NCBI GenBank assembly: GCA_016290875.1
Contig: JAEEVL010000011.1
Span: 1-64,000, forward strand
Reading direction: 5' to 3'
Source of the DNA: Ruminococcus sp.
Lineage (GTDB): Bacteria; Bacillota; Clostridia; Oscillospirales; Ruminococcaceae
Length of the DNA stretch: 64,000 bases
Positions 34,811 through 43,500 of the stretch are shown in pieces. Numbering within the stretch: the first letter of the stretch is position 1; each line of letters opens with the position of its first letter. The position numbers and the translations under genes were made by a program. The notes under the pieces are model-generated. The model did no database searches. It saw only the letters and a list, made by a program, of their open reading frames with translations, and was not told the DNA's origin.

Positions 34811-35485
34811 TCATCCTATCTTGCTGAAACCGACCTGAGCCGCGGTGCCATCCTTAGAGTCCGACCAGAAGAGCGTACCGCCCTTGATATTGAATCTTGC
34901 TGTTCCGTCAGTATAGACTATTACAGGTCCCTGAATATTACCGTCCGGAGCATAATCTGTTCTGAGCATAGTTCCGCCGCCGGTACATTCAATAAATGTG
35001 CCGTCTTCACTGCATATGCAGCTGTAATCCCACAGGTAATCTGCAACCGAGCTGTGTGCTGTGATTTCCACGTTAATGATCTCGCAGTCTCTGCTTATCT
35101 GAATGTTGAAATTAGTACCGTTCCATTGTGTTGAGCTCTCCCACTGTCCGATGTATTCATCAAATGGATCTTCGCAGCTATCCGACTCGAGAATCGCGTT
35201 CTCTTCGGTGGGCTGTACGGTAACAACCGACTGTTCCGATACGGCTTCTGCCTGTGTATAACTATCAGAGAAAGCAACCTCTGAGGGAAGTGTCTGAGCG
35301 GTTGAAGAAGTTTCGCTCACAGCATCAGTAGTATTCGAAGTTGTTTTCGTTGCTGACGTTGTTGATGCTGTCTGACTCCCTGCAACTGTGGATGTTACAG
35401 TTGCTGTAGAAACAGTGTCTTTTCCACAGCCTGTCATTGCAGCAAGTATTCCAGCCGCTGCAATAATGATCAATTGCTTATTCAT
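34811..35485 (-). CDS. Lipoprotein of the two-component regulon, single-domain
   Basis: 224 residues. Lipobox MTGC near residue 20, Thr/Ser-rich spacer, and one C-terminal domain (~115-224: YIGQWESSTQWNG, YLWDYSCICSEDGTFIECTG, TARFNIKGGTLFW) homologous by eye to the C-terminal domain of its neighbour. Function unknown. AAAGGAG precedes the ATG. It has its own copy of the operator-promoter and lies between the response regulator and the other lipoproteins. Confidence 0.72.
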   Translation of the reverse strand: MNKQLIIIAAAGILAAMTGCGKDTVSTATVTSTVAGSQTASTTSATKTTSNTTDAVSETSSTAQTLPSEVAFSDSYTQAEAVSEQSVVTVQPTEENAILESDSCEDPFDEYIGQWESSTQWNGTNFNIQISRDCEIINVEITAHSSVADYLWDYSCICSEDGTFIECTGGGTMLRTDYAPDGNIQGPVIVYTDGTARFNIKGGTLFWSDSKDGTAAQVGFSKIG

Positions 35486-35542
35486 ATAAACTCTCCTTTG
35501 TTCTTAGTTCAGAAAAATGAACTGTCTCTTTTTTACAATGCC

Positions 35543-35592
35543 ATTATAGCACATCTTTTTGAACTGTGGTACAGAATTACAGAATTGTAATC
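35543..35592 (-). promoter_or_regulatory. Promoter with two-component operator (lipoprotein 34811)
   Basis: Minus strand: operator GATTACAATTCTGTAATT... (35592-35572), exactly 23 bp, TATAAT (35548-35543). Within it the octamer AATTCTGT is repeated in tandem. No -35 consensus. Confidence 0.75.
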
Positions 35593-35604
35593 GCAATAGT
35601 TTTT

Positions 35605-36291
35605 TCAGAATATGACACGGCGAAGTACATATTCACCGTCAGAGGTAGAAGCTATCTCATATGTGCTCATATCATTCATATCAAGGTGTTTTTTTAAACG
35701 GGAAATATTAACCCTGATAGTATTTTTGCTGTCCTCAACATCACAGCCATAGATACTCTTATATATGTCGCGGTAGTTGATACGCGAGCCCAGCTGCGAG
35801 GCGAGAAGATACAATATCTGAAGCTCACGCTGCGGCAGAGAGCAGACATTGCCGTCAAGTTCCGCAGAGCCTGAAAACAGGTCAACTGTAAGGTACGGAA
35901 GCTCTATCTTCGGGTGCTGTGCCGACTGACTGACGTTCCGGCGGAGCTGAGCTTCTATACGCGCCTTTAATACATTTAGATCATATGGCTTGGTTATGTA
36001 GTCGTCGCCGCCGCTTCTGAATCCCATGATAACGCTATCGTTTTCATCACGCGCAGTAAGGAATATTACAGGGGCATTGGTCTTCTTACGCAGTATCCTG
36101 CAAAAGTCCATTCCATCGCCGTCAGGAAGCATAACATCAAGCAGTACAAGGTCGGGGATATATTCTTCCAGCTTGAACGCAGCGGACTGTACCGAATCAG
36201 CACAATGGACCGTATAACCTTCGTTTTCAAGAAATGTTCTGTTTATCTGCATGATGTCTGAATCGTCTTCCACTAATAATATGTGTGCCAT
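35605..36291 (-). CDS. OmpR/PhoB-family response regulator
   Basis: 228 residues: receiver domain with phosphoacceptor Asp52 (VLLDVMLPDG), Lys101 (TKPYD), and a C-terminal winged helix (~130-225, LPQRELQILYLLAS, NTIRVNISRLKKHL). The start at 36291 (MAHILLVEDD) is preceded by an AGGGGG site and gives a standard-length protein; an upstream in-frame ATG would add 26 unrelated residues. Transcribed divergently from its kinase. The shared operator lies directly in front of this gene. Confidence 0.92.
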   Translation of the reverse strand: MAHILLVEDDSDIMQINRTFLENEGYTVHCADSVQSAAFKLEEYIPDLVLLDVMLPDGDGMDFCRILRKKTNAPVIFLTARDENDSVIMGFRSGGDDYITKPYDLNVLKARIEAQLRRNVSQSAQHPKIELPYLTVDLFSGSAELDGNVCSLPQRELQILYLLASQLGSRINYRDIYKSIYGCDVEDSKNTIRVNISRLKKHLDMNDMSTYEIASTSDGEYVLRRVIF

Positions 36292-36302
36292 AAAAACCCC
36301 CT

Positions 36303-36352
36303 GATTACATTTCTGTAATTTAGTACACTTTTTATTAAAAGTATGGTATAAT
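36303..36352 (+). promoter_or_regulatory. Promoter with two-component operator (histidine kinase)
   Basis: GATTACATTTCTGTAATT begins the 21-bp operator (36303-36323), followed by exactly 23 bp and TATAAT (36347-36352), without a -35 match. Same geometry as the two lipoprotein promoters, but facing the kinase gene; autoregulation is likely. Confidence 0.75.
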
Positions 36353-36397
36353 GAATGCAAACCATTCAATAGTCAGATCCTTAAAGGAGAAACTTTA

Positions 36398-37918
36398 ATG
36401 AGAAAAGAACGATCTAAAAGCCGTTTGCTGAAAAGGCGGCTTCTAATTGCAATGCTGTCGTGTCTTGTAACAGTAATGACTGTCTGTACGCTGACCTTTA
36501 ATAGTGTATATAACAAAGCTGTTGATGCCGTTGAATCAAATTCTGCAAAAGTAGCTGACGAAGCAGTTTCGACCGTTTCAGATGCTTACTACGGTCAGAT
36601 GCTCGATACATTGAAAAGCGAGATAAAGCACTTCTGTATAAATATTGGTATCGAAGCGACTGCATATCAGTACGGCTTTTGTGATATTGAAGAGTTCCGC
36701 GATTATATCTGCGCCGATTCGCAGGATTACTTCGGAAATCTGTATGCTGCCTGCTTTGTTTATGACGGCGAAACTATCAGATGGCATCCTATCCAGACCG
36801 AATACTTTGAAGTGAATATACAAAAGGATATCATCTCTCTGTTCGACCAGGAAATATCTGAAAATCCCGAAAGATACCCGACAAGTAATTTTATAAACCT
36901 GCTTGATATGAACAGGAATGACAACACAGGCTGTGTGTGTACAAAAGGAGAGGGATATATAATCGCCTGGGATAAGATATGGAGCGAAAATTCGTTCAAC
37001 AAAGATATATGTGTAGGATTGCTGTGGCAGAATACCAACAGTTTTGTAGCCCCCATAAAAGAGAATGCCAGTCAGAAAACAGATGAACTCCTGCTTGTCC
37101 TGGACAACGTTTTCAAAAAATATGTATATGTAATGATAGCTTCCATAATCGGAACTTTTCTGTTATTCGCCCTTCTGTCCGTTATCATTTCAAAAAAACT
37201 GTCAGATCCTATCGTTTCCGAACACGATATGCTCGTACAGATAAACGAAATGAAAACAGCCTTCCTCTCAGATGCTTCACATGAGCTGAAAACGCCTCTT
37301 GCTGCTATGTCCGGTTATGCACAGAATGCAGAAATTGAACTGTTAAATGGCAGCGATACAGTTCTTGTTCAGAAAAAGCTCAAACGTATTTCCTCAGAAG
37401 CAAATCGCATGGCTCTCATGGTAACTCAGATACTCGATGCTACCCGTATTGAAGAAGGTCGCATGATTCTTGAACTCGCTCCTTGCGATATCGACAGCAT
37501 TGTTCGTGAAACCGTCGAGACGTATTTCAGTATCCTCAACAAGAACAACAACCGCCTTGCCCTGCGTATACCGCTTGAATTGCCTAAGGTCAGCGCGGAT
37601 AGTTCCAGGCTGCAGCGCGTGTTTGTAAATCTCATCTCGAACGCCCTCAAGCATACCCACAACGGCACTATTCTTGTAAAAGCTCAACAGGACAGTCAAT
37701 CCATTAAAATTACTGTCCAGGATACAGGAAGCGGTATCTCAAAGGAGGATATGCCTCATATATGGGAACGTTACTACAAAGGCAAGAACTCCGAAACCGG
37801 TACAGGTCTCGGCTTGTTCATATGTAAATTCATAGTTGAGTCCCACGGCGGGAAAATATGGGCAGAAAGTCAGGTCGGTAAAGGTACTTCTTTCTTCTTC
37901 ACTCTGCCAATAAATTAA
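36398..37918 (+). CDS. Membrane sensor histidine kinase
   Basis: 506 residues. Two membrane helices (~13-35 and ~245-267) flank an extracellular sensor of ~210 residues with no recognised family; then HisKA with His295 in SDASHELKTPLAAMSGY and a HATPase domain (NLISNALKHT, DTGSGIS, GTGLGLFI). It is the partner of the divergent response regulator. AAAGGAG precedes the ATG. The signal is unknown; the neighbouring wall-associated lipoproteins suggest an envelope stimulus. Confidence 0.93.
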   Translation: MRKERSKSRLLKRRLLIAMLSCLVTVMTVCTLTFNSVYNKAVDAVESNSAKVADEAVSTVSDAYYGQMLDTLKSEIKHFCINIGIEATAYQYGFCDIEEFRDYICADSQDYFGNLYAACFVYDGETIRWHPIQTEYFEVNIQKDIISLFDQEISENPERYPTSNFINLLDMNRNDNTGCVCTKGEGYIIAWDKIWSENSFNKDICVGLLWQNTNSFVAPIKENASQKTDELLLVLDNVFKKYVYVMIASIIGTFLLFALLSVIISKKLSDPIVSEHDMLVQINEMKTAFLSDASHELKTPLAAMSGYAQNAEIELLNGSDTVLVQKKLKRISSEANRMALMVTQILDATRIEEGRMILELAPCDIDSIVRETVETYFSILNKNNNRLALRIPLELPKVSADSSRLQRVFVNLISNALKHTHNGTILVKAQQDSQSIKITVQDTGSGISKEDMPHIWERYYKGKNSETGTGLGLFICKFIVESHGGKIWAESQVGKGTSFFFTLPIN

Positions 37919-38043
37919 AATACTGTTTTATTATAACATATTTTATTGAAAAAATCCAGCATGTTCATAAAATGAGATATTTTTTGTCAGAAGTTATTTC
38001 GCACAGACAGCTGTCATTCATCAGATTTTATAACACTAAACAG

Positions 38044-38071
38044 TCCCCCTGAACCACAGTAGTTCAAGGGG
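38044..38071 (+). terminator. Hairpin after the kinase gene, weak terminator
   Basis: CCCC-TGAAC pairs with GTTCA-GGGG around a 7-nt loop; only ATCGTTATT follows, so termination would be partial. The stretch 37919-38254 has no other gene-like content apart from the short remnant noted next. Confidence 0.45.
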
Positions 38072-38157
38072 ATCGTTATTAACATCAGTTACAATGTTAT
38101 TTATCGTATGTGCATATTGACTCTAATGAGTCGAACTTACCTGTTCAGTGTCCTTAA

Positions 38158-38199
38158 TTACTTCTCAGCGATTGCAGCCTGTGCAGCAGCAAGTGGAGC
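38158..38199 (-). pseudogene. Possible 3' gene remnant
   Basis: On the minus strand a short frame ends APLAAAQAAIAEK-stop with codon use (GCT, GCA) like local genes. Upstream of it (38200-38240) the frame loses coding character and holds GTCACCC and two GGGTGACA copies. It may be the end of a gene interrupted or lost; the parent gene is not recognisable. Confidence 0.25.
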
Positions 38200-38254
38200 C
38201 GTCACCCACAATAAACTTAGGGTGACAAATGGGTGACAACTCACGTTCTTGGCT

Positions 38255-38300
38255 CAAAAAATAGTAAAATCCTGACAAATCAAAAGATTTGTCAGGATTT
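38255..38300 (-). terminator. Terminator of the GGGtGRT operon
   Basis: Perfect 15-bp stem (AAATCCTGACAAATC / GATTTGTCAGGATTT) with a 4-nt loop, followed on the minus strand by TTTTACTATTTTTT. Confidence 0.9.
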
Positions 38301-38331
38301 CAATTTTTATCGTATTATAGCCTAAAAACTA

Positions 38332-39330
38332 TTACTTCATAGCCTCTTCAACAGCAACTGCACATGCAACTGTTGCACCAACCATCGGGTTGTTGCCCAT
38401 ACCGATAAGTCCCATCATCTCAACGTGAGCCGGTACAGATGAAGAACCTGCGAACTGAGCATCAGAGTGCATTCTTCCGAGAGTATCTGTCATACCGTAG
38501 GAAGCAGGGCCTGCTGCCATATTGTCGGGGTGGAGTGTACGTCCTGTACCGCCGCCTGAAGCAACTGAGAAGTACTTCTTGCCAGCGTCAACGCGCTCCT
38601 TCTTGTATGTACCTGCAACGGGGTGCTGGAAACGTGTGGGGTTAGTTGAGTTACCTGTGATAGATACGTCAACGTTCTCCTTCCACATGATAGCAACGCC
38701 TTCTCTTACATCGTTAGCGCCGTAGCAGTTAACCTTAGCACGGAGACCGTTGGAGTAAGCCTTGCGGAATACTTCCTTGACTTCGCCTGTTGCGTAGTCC
38801 ATCTCTGTCTCGATGTATGTGAAACCGTTGATACGAGCGATGATCTGAGCTGCGTCCTTGCCGAGACCGTTAAGGATAACGCGGAGTGGCTTCTGACGAA
38901 CCTTGTTTGCCTTTTCAGCAATACCGATAGCGCCTTCAGCAGCAGCGAAAGACTCGTGACCTGCGAGGAATGCGAAGCACTCTGTGTCCTCTTCGAGGAG
39001 CATCTTGCCGAGGTTACCGTGGCCAAGACCAACCTTACGCTGGTCAGCAACTGAACCGGGGATACAGAAAGCCTGGAGACCTTCACCGATAGCAGCAGCA
39101 GCGTCAGCAGCTCTTGTGCAGCCCTTCTTGATAGCGATAGCGCAGCCTACTGTGTAAGCCCACTTAGCGTTCTCAAAGCAGATAGGCTGGATACCCTCTA
39201 CGAGCTTGTAAATGTCAAGGCCCTTTGCCTTGCAAACGTCAGCACACTCCTCGATGGAGTTGATGCCGTAGTTCTTAATAACGTCGAGAATCTGCTTCTC
39301 GCGTCTCTCATAAGATTCAAATAAAGCCAT
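38332..39330 (-). CDS. GGGtGRT family protein
   Basis: 332 residues. It carries the family's signature SGGGTGRTLHPDN and was recognised by it. These proteins are found beside a NifU-like iron-sulfur scaffold in anaerobes, as here (14-nt gap); the biochemical role is not established, and a link to iron-sulfur or sulfur metabolism is inferred from that pairing. No signal peptide or membrane segment. An AGGAGG site precedes the ATG at 39330. Confidence 0.85.
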   Translation of the reverse strand: MALFESYERREKQILDVIKNYGINSIEECADVCKAKGLDIYKLVEGIQPICFENAKWAYTVGCAIAIKKGCTRAADAAAAIGEGLQAFCIPGSVADQRKVGLGHGNLGKMLLEEDTECFAFLAGHESFAAAEGAIGIAEKANKVRQKPLRVILNGLGKDAAQIIARINGFTYIETEMDYATGEVKEVFRKAYSNGLRAKVNCYGANDVREGVAIMWKENVDVSITGNSTNPTRFQHPVAGTYKKERVDAGKKYFSVASGGGTGRTLHPDNMAAGPASYGMTDTLGRMHSDAQFAGSSSVPAHVEMMGLIGMGNNPMVGATVACAVAVEEAMK

Positions 39331-39344
39331 GTTACAAGTCCTCC

Positions 39345-40037
39345 TTATTCCTTTCTGGGATCAACGATCTTAACAGCGTCAGCAACTCTTCCGTACTGTC
39401 CCTGTGCCTTTTCAAAAGCGGTGTTAGCATCGTCGCCAGCCTTGATGAAATCCATCATTTTGCCGAAGTTTACAAACTTATAGCCGATGATCTCATCGTC
39501 TTCATTAAGAGCAAGACCTGTGATATAGCCGTCTGTCATTTCGAGGTAACGGGGTCCCTTTGCAAGTGTACCGTAAAGAGTACCAACCTGTGAACGGAGT
39601 CCCTTACCGAGGTCCTCAAGACCTGCACCTACTACGAGACCGCCCTCAGAGAATGCGGACTGTGAACGTCCGTAAACGATCTGGAGGAAGAGCTCTCTCA
39701 TAGCTGTATTGATAGCATCACAAACGAGGTCAGTGTTAAGAGCCTCGAGGATAGTTCTGCCGGGGAGGATCTCAGCAGCCATAGCAGCTGAATGAGTCAT
39801 ACCTGAACATCCGATAGTCTCAACGAGAGCTTCCTGGATAATACCTTCCTTAACATTGAGTGTGAGCTTGCAGGTACCCTGCTGAGGAGCACACCAACCG
39901 ATACCGTGTGTAAAACCGGAAATATCCTTAATTTCCTTAGCCTTTACCCACTTAGCCTCCTCAGGGATGGGAGCAGCGCCGTGAGCAACGCCCTGAGCGA
40001 TAGGGCACATTGTTTCAACTTCATGTGAATAAATCAT
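39345..40037 (-). CDS. NifU/IscU-like iron-sulfur cluster scaffold
   Basis: 230 residues. N-terminal IscU/NifU-like domain with Cys in GWCAPQQGTCKL and GCSGMTHSAAMAAEIL, the latter like the cluster-ligating loop of scaffold proteins. It would assemble or carry an iron-sulfur cluster, with the GGGtGRT protein as operon partner. The ATG at 40037 is used, eight bases after AAAGGAG; a TTG one codon upstream is less likely. Confidence 0.82.
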   Translation of the reverse strand: MIYSHEVETMCPIAQGVAHGAAPIPEEAKWVKAKEIKDISGFTHGIGWCAPQQGTCKLTLNVKEGIIQEALVETIGCSGMTHSAAMAAEILPGRTILEALNTDLVCDAINTAMRELFLQIVYGRSQSAFSEGGLVVGAGLEDLGKGLRSQVGTLYGTLAKGPRYLEMTDGYITGLALNEDDEIIGYKFVNFGKMMDFIKAGDDANTAFEKAQGQYGRVADAVKIVDPRKE

Positions 40038-40069
40038 CAAGCATTCTCCTTTGAAAATTTTATAGATTA

Positions 40070-40114
40070 ATTATACACCCAACAGCCCATTAAGTCAATA
40101 CTTAATTGAGTATT
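40070..40114 (-). promoter_or_regulatory. Promoter and operator of the scaffold-GGGtGRT operon
   Basis: Minus strand: TTGACT (40093-40098), 17-bp spacer, TATAAT (40070-40075). An inverted repeat AATACT-N6-AGTATT (40097-40114) touches the -35. Rrf2-family regulators (IscR, CymR) bind dyads of this form, which would suit iron-sulfur genes; the regulator is not in the window. Confidence 0.7.
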
Positions 40115-40303
40115 TTTCTTATTGCCGGCTCAAAACAAAGGCTATATCCGGAATGAGAGCCGAAGGGAGTTTTTGTAAAATGAAAGCGGCGCAGTGATAC
40201 ACTGATATAACACAGCTAAGATGCGTGCGTTTAAAATAATATCCAAATATGCACCTGAAAGCTCCGATTTAATCAACATTTTGTTGTGTTTGACTATATT
40301 ATG

Positions 40304-40332
40304 TTGACATTTTATGCCAATTATGCTAATAT
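40304..40332 (+). promoter_or_regulatory. Sigma-A promoter of the lipase gene
   Basis: TTGACA (40304-40309), 17-bp spacer, TAATAT (40327-40332); predicted start near 40339. Confidence 0.82.
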
Positions 40333-40338
40333 ATAGGT

Positions 40339-40524
40339 GCAGTTCCATGTGTTGCCCGCGTCCGTTACATCCGGTGGTCTTAACCGCGCTGATACGCCGT
40401 TTATCTCATTATGCCCTATGCAGCAGCTCCGCGGATACGATACATAGACTGCGATGTGCCGCAGAAGCGGCAGAATATCATCGCCGTTTCCGGGTGATAC
40501 AACGGCGATAGAACGGAGGGTTTT
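40339..40524 (+). promoter_or_regulatory. ~185-nt GC-rich structured leader
   Basis: Contains TGCCGC-AGAA-GCGGCA and, immediately before the ribosome site, a 9-bp hairpin ATCGCCGTT/AACGGCGAT (near 40478-40508). The leader is much more G+C-rich than the flanks. No known riboswitch is recognised. The last hairpin could control access to the GGAGGG site. Confidence 0.45.
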
Positions 40525-43500
40525 ATGAAAAAACATTTACTCGCAGCGTGTTCGCTCGCAGCTGCAGCCGGTCTGGCAGCTATCGCGCCAATGTCAGCGA
40601 ACGCCGCATCTGACGGATTGCAGGATGGCATTTCTGTCAGGATCACATCAGACAAAGCAGATTACTCCGTCGGAGAAGATGTCAACCTGAGTGTCAGTGT
40701 TGAAAACACCAACTCCTTTGACGTGAATGACATCGACGTAAAGCTGCTGCTTCCTGATGAACTCGAGTTCAAGCTCAATGAAGCTCCGGAGGGTAAGATC
40801 GACCTCAAAGCCGGCGAAAAGGTAGGCTACTCTGCTATCGCCGTAAAGGCTGAGAAGACCGAGATAACCACCGAAGCCGCTCCCGAAGCCGAAACTCAGG
40901 CAGAGACCGAGAGTTCAACAGTTTCAACAGCTGCCGCAGAACAGGCAGTTTCAGAAGCTTCCACAGAACAGACAGCTTCAACGACTGCCGCAGTACAGCC
41001 TGCTTCAACAGCTTCCGCAGCTCCTGCAAGCGAAAGCAGCCCCAGAACCGGCTCAAAGGGTGTTACAGAAACCGCTGTCACTCTTGTTCTCTCAGCTTCA
41101 CTTGCTCTGTATCTCGGCAAAAAAGGCAAGATAAACAGGAAGACTTTCAGCTTTATCCTCAGCCTTATGCTCGTTTCTTCCGCTATGCCTTATGACGCAT
41201 TCGTAAGTGCTGCTGCAGACGACCTTATCACAAGCTCCATCAGCGTTGACACCACTATCACAAGCGGCAGCAAGCCACTTAGCATCGGTGCTTCTGTTTC
41301 ATATTCTTTCGAGAAATCAGAACTCGCTAAGGCTGCTGACGATACAGACGGCGATGGCCTCACAAACGCAAACGAGCTCCTTTTCGGTACCGATCCTTCA
41401 AAGGCTGATACCGACAGTGACGGTCTTACAGACGGCTTTGAAGTTTTAAAGCTTGCTTCTGATCCGCTTTCTGCCGATTCAGACGGCAACTCTGTAAGCG
41501 ACTTCAACGAAGACGAAGACAGCGACGGACTCACAAACGGTAAGGAACAGGAACTCGGCACAAATCCCTTAAAGGCTGATTCAGACGGTGATGAACTCTC
41601 AGACAGCGACGAGGTCAGCAAATACAACACTGATCCTAATAAGCCTGATACAGACGATGACGGTCTTATCGACAGCGACGAGATAAAGCTCTCGCTCGAC
41701 CCGACAAAGAGCTCCACAGACGGTACTGTTCCCGATGCCGAAAAGAAGATCGCGCAGACTATCTCGGATTCCGCTAAGAGCGAGTACCTCCTCGCAAGCG
41801 ATAATGTATTCAGACCCGCTGTTTCAGGAAGCGTTGCAGGTCTCATAGACCGCAAGGTAGCTCTCGACAAGGACGAAACTACTTCATTTGCCGATAACCG
41901 TTCAGTTCTCAGCGATGTTATAGAATTTACTTCCAAGAACCACGAGCCTGTTACTCTGACTTTCACATACGATGCAACAGTCACAGGCGACACAAGCAGT
42001 TTTGCTATATTCTGCTTCAATAACGAAGAGCTCACAACTCTCGAAACTACTGTTGACAAGGACAAGCGTACAATTTCAGCAGAGATAAAGGACGATGCAT
42101 TCTACTTCGTTGCCGACCTCGACGGATTCCTCAGCGGATACGGCATAGATGCCCTTGCTGAAAACGGAGAAGTCGTTCTCCCGACTGTAAGATCATCAGT
42201 TAAGTCTGCCGATGCCGAAGCATATGACTTCGACGCTCTCAAAGCCGCTGCAGCTGTCGATACAGTGGGTGCCGGCTCGACCGGAGACTGGATACTCCTC
42301 AGCGATTACAGCGTAGTTCAGCTCAAAAGCAGCATCAGCAGCATAAGCTCCAACGACTCAGACAGCGACGGTCTCAAGGATTCACAGGAGATCTACAACA
42401 AGCGCGAAGTTTCTCTTACTTCTTCTATAATTGATCTCCTCAAGAAGAAGGGCGCTTCCGAAAGCTGGTACAAGAACAGATCAACTATCACAATGTGGGA
42501 TTTCTATTCCAATCCGGCTCTTCCCGATACAGACTTCGATGGTATCGACGATAACAAGGATTCCGTAAAGAAGCAGAATTCCTCAAATACAAGCAACGTC
42601 TTCAAGGGCTATTACCACTGGTCACAGGACGGCGAAAACAGAAAGACCGAAAAGAAAGTTGAATTCAGACTTGACTACCGCAATCTTCTTTCCGGCAACA
42701 CAAGCTACAAGAAGGACCTTTCTGTATTCGGCATTCTCGGAGCTTCCGACGCTTACCGCGATGTATACGTTGACTGGACAGACGGCATAACAGGCGGTTC
42801 TGATACAGCCGGAGACTTCCTCAGGCGATTCGGCTGCAAGGACGTTACAGACTACAACATCACTTCCTCAAACGGCTACGATACCGACGATGTCACAGAA
42901 GTTATCATCGGTCACAGAAACGTTGTTACCGCCGACGGAAGCACAGAAGTTGTCATCGTTGAGGTAAGAGGTACAAACGGTACCAATGCAGAGTGGTCAA
43001 GCAACTTCGATGTCGGTGCCAACACCTCAAACTACACAAGTCTCACAGGCTCACACCCTGAGTGGACAAACAAGCTCAACCACAAGGGCTTCGATGTAAC
43101 CGCAAACAGAGCTCAGGCAAAGATCGAGAGCTACCTCCGCGCACGCGGCATAACAAAGGGCTCCATCTTCATCTGCGGTCACTCGAGAGGTGCTGCTATC
43201 GCTGATATCCTCGGCGCAAAGTTTGAGGACAATGCGAACTTCCTCTCCTACACCTACGCTTTCGCAACACCCAACAGCACAACTTCCTCAACAGCAGGAA
43301 ACTACCGCACGATATTCAACATCGTAAACAGCGATGACCTCGTTCCTAATCTCCCTCTCGAATACTGGGGCTTCCGCAAGTACGGAACTACCAAGACTAT
43401 CAGCGTTGCCGACCGCTACGAGGATTCAAGTCCCTTCGGTGACAGAACGAACTCATGGGAATGGCTCATCGGTAAGGATTACGACGACATAAACTCAAGC

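Noticed and set aside
41190..42065. 291-codon minus-strand ORF opposite the lipase gene
   Set aside because: It mirrors the DxDxDG repeats and Ser-rich codons of the plus-strand gene; no start signal.
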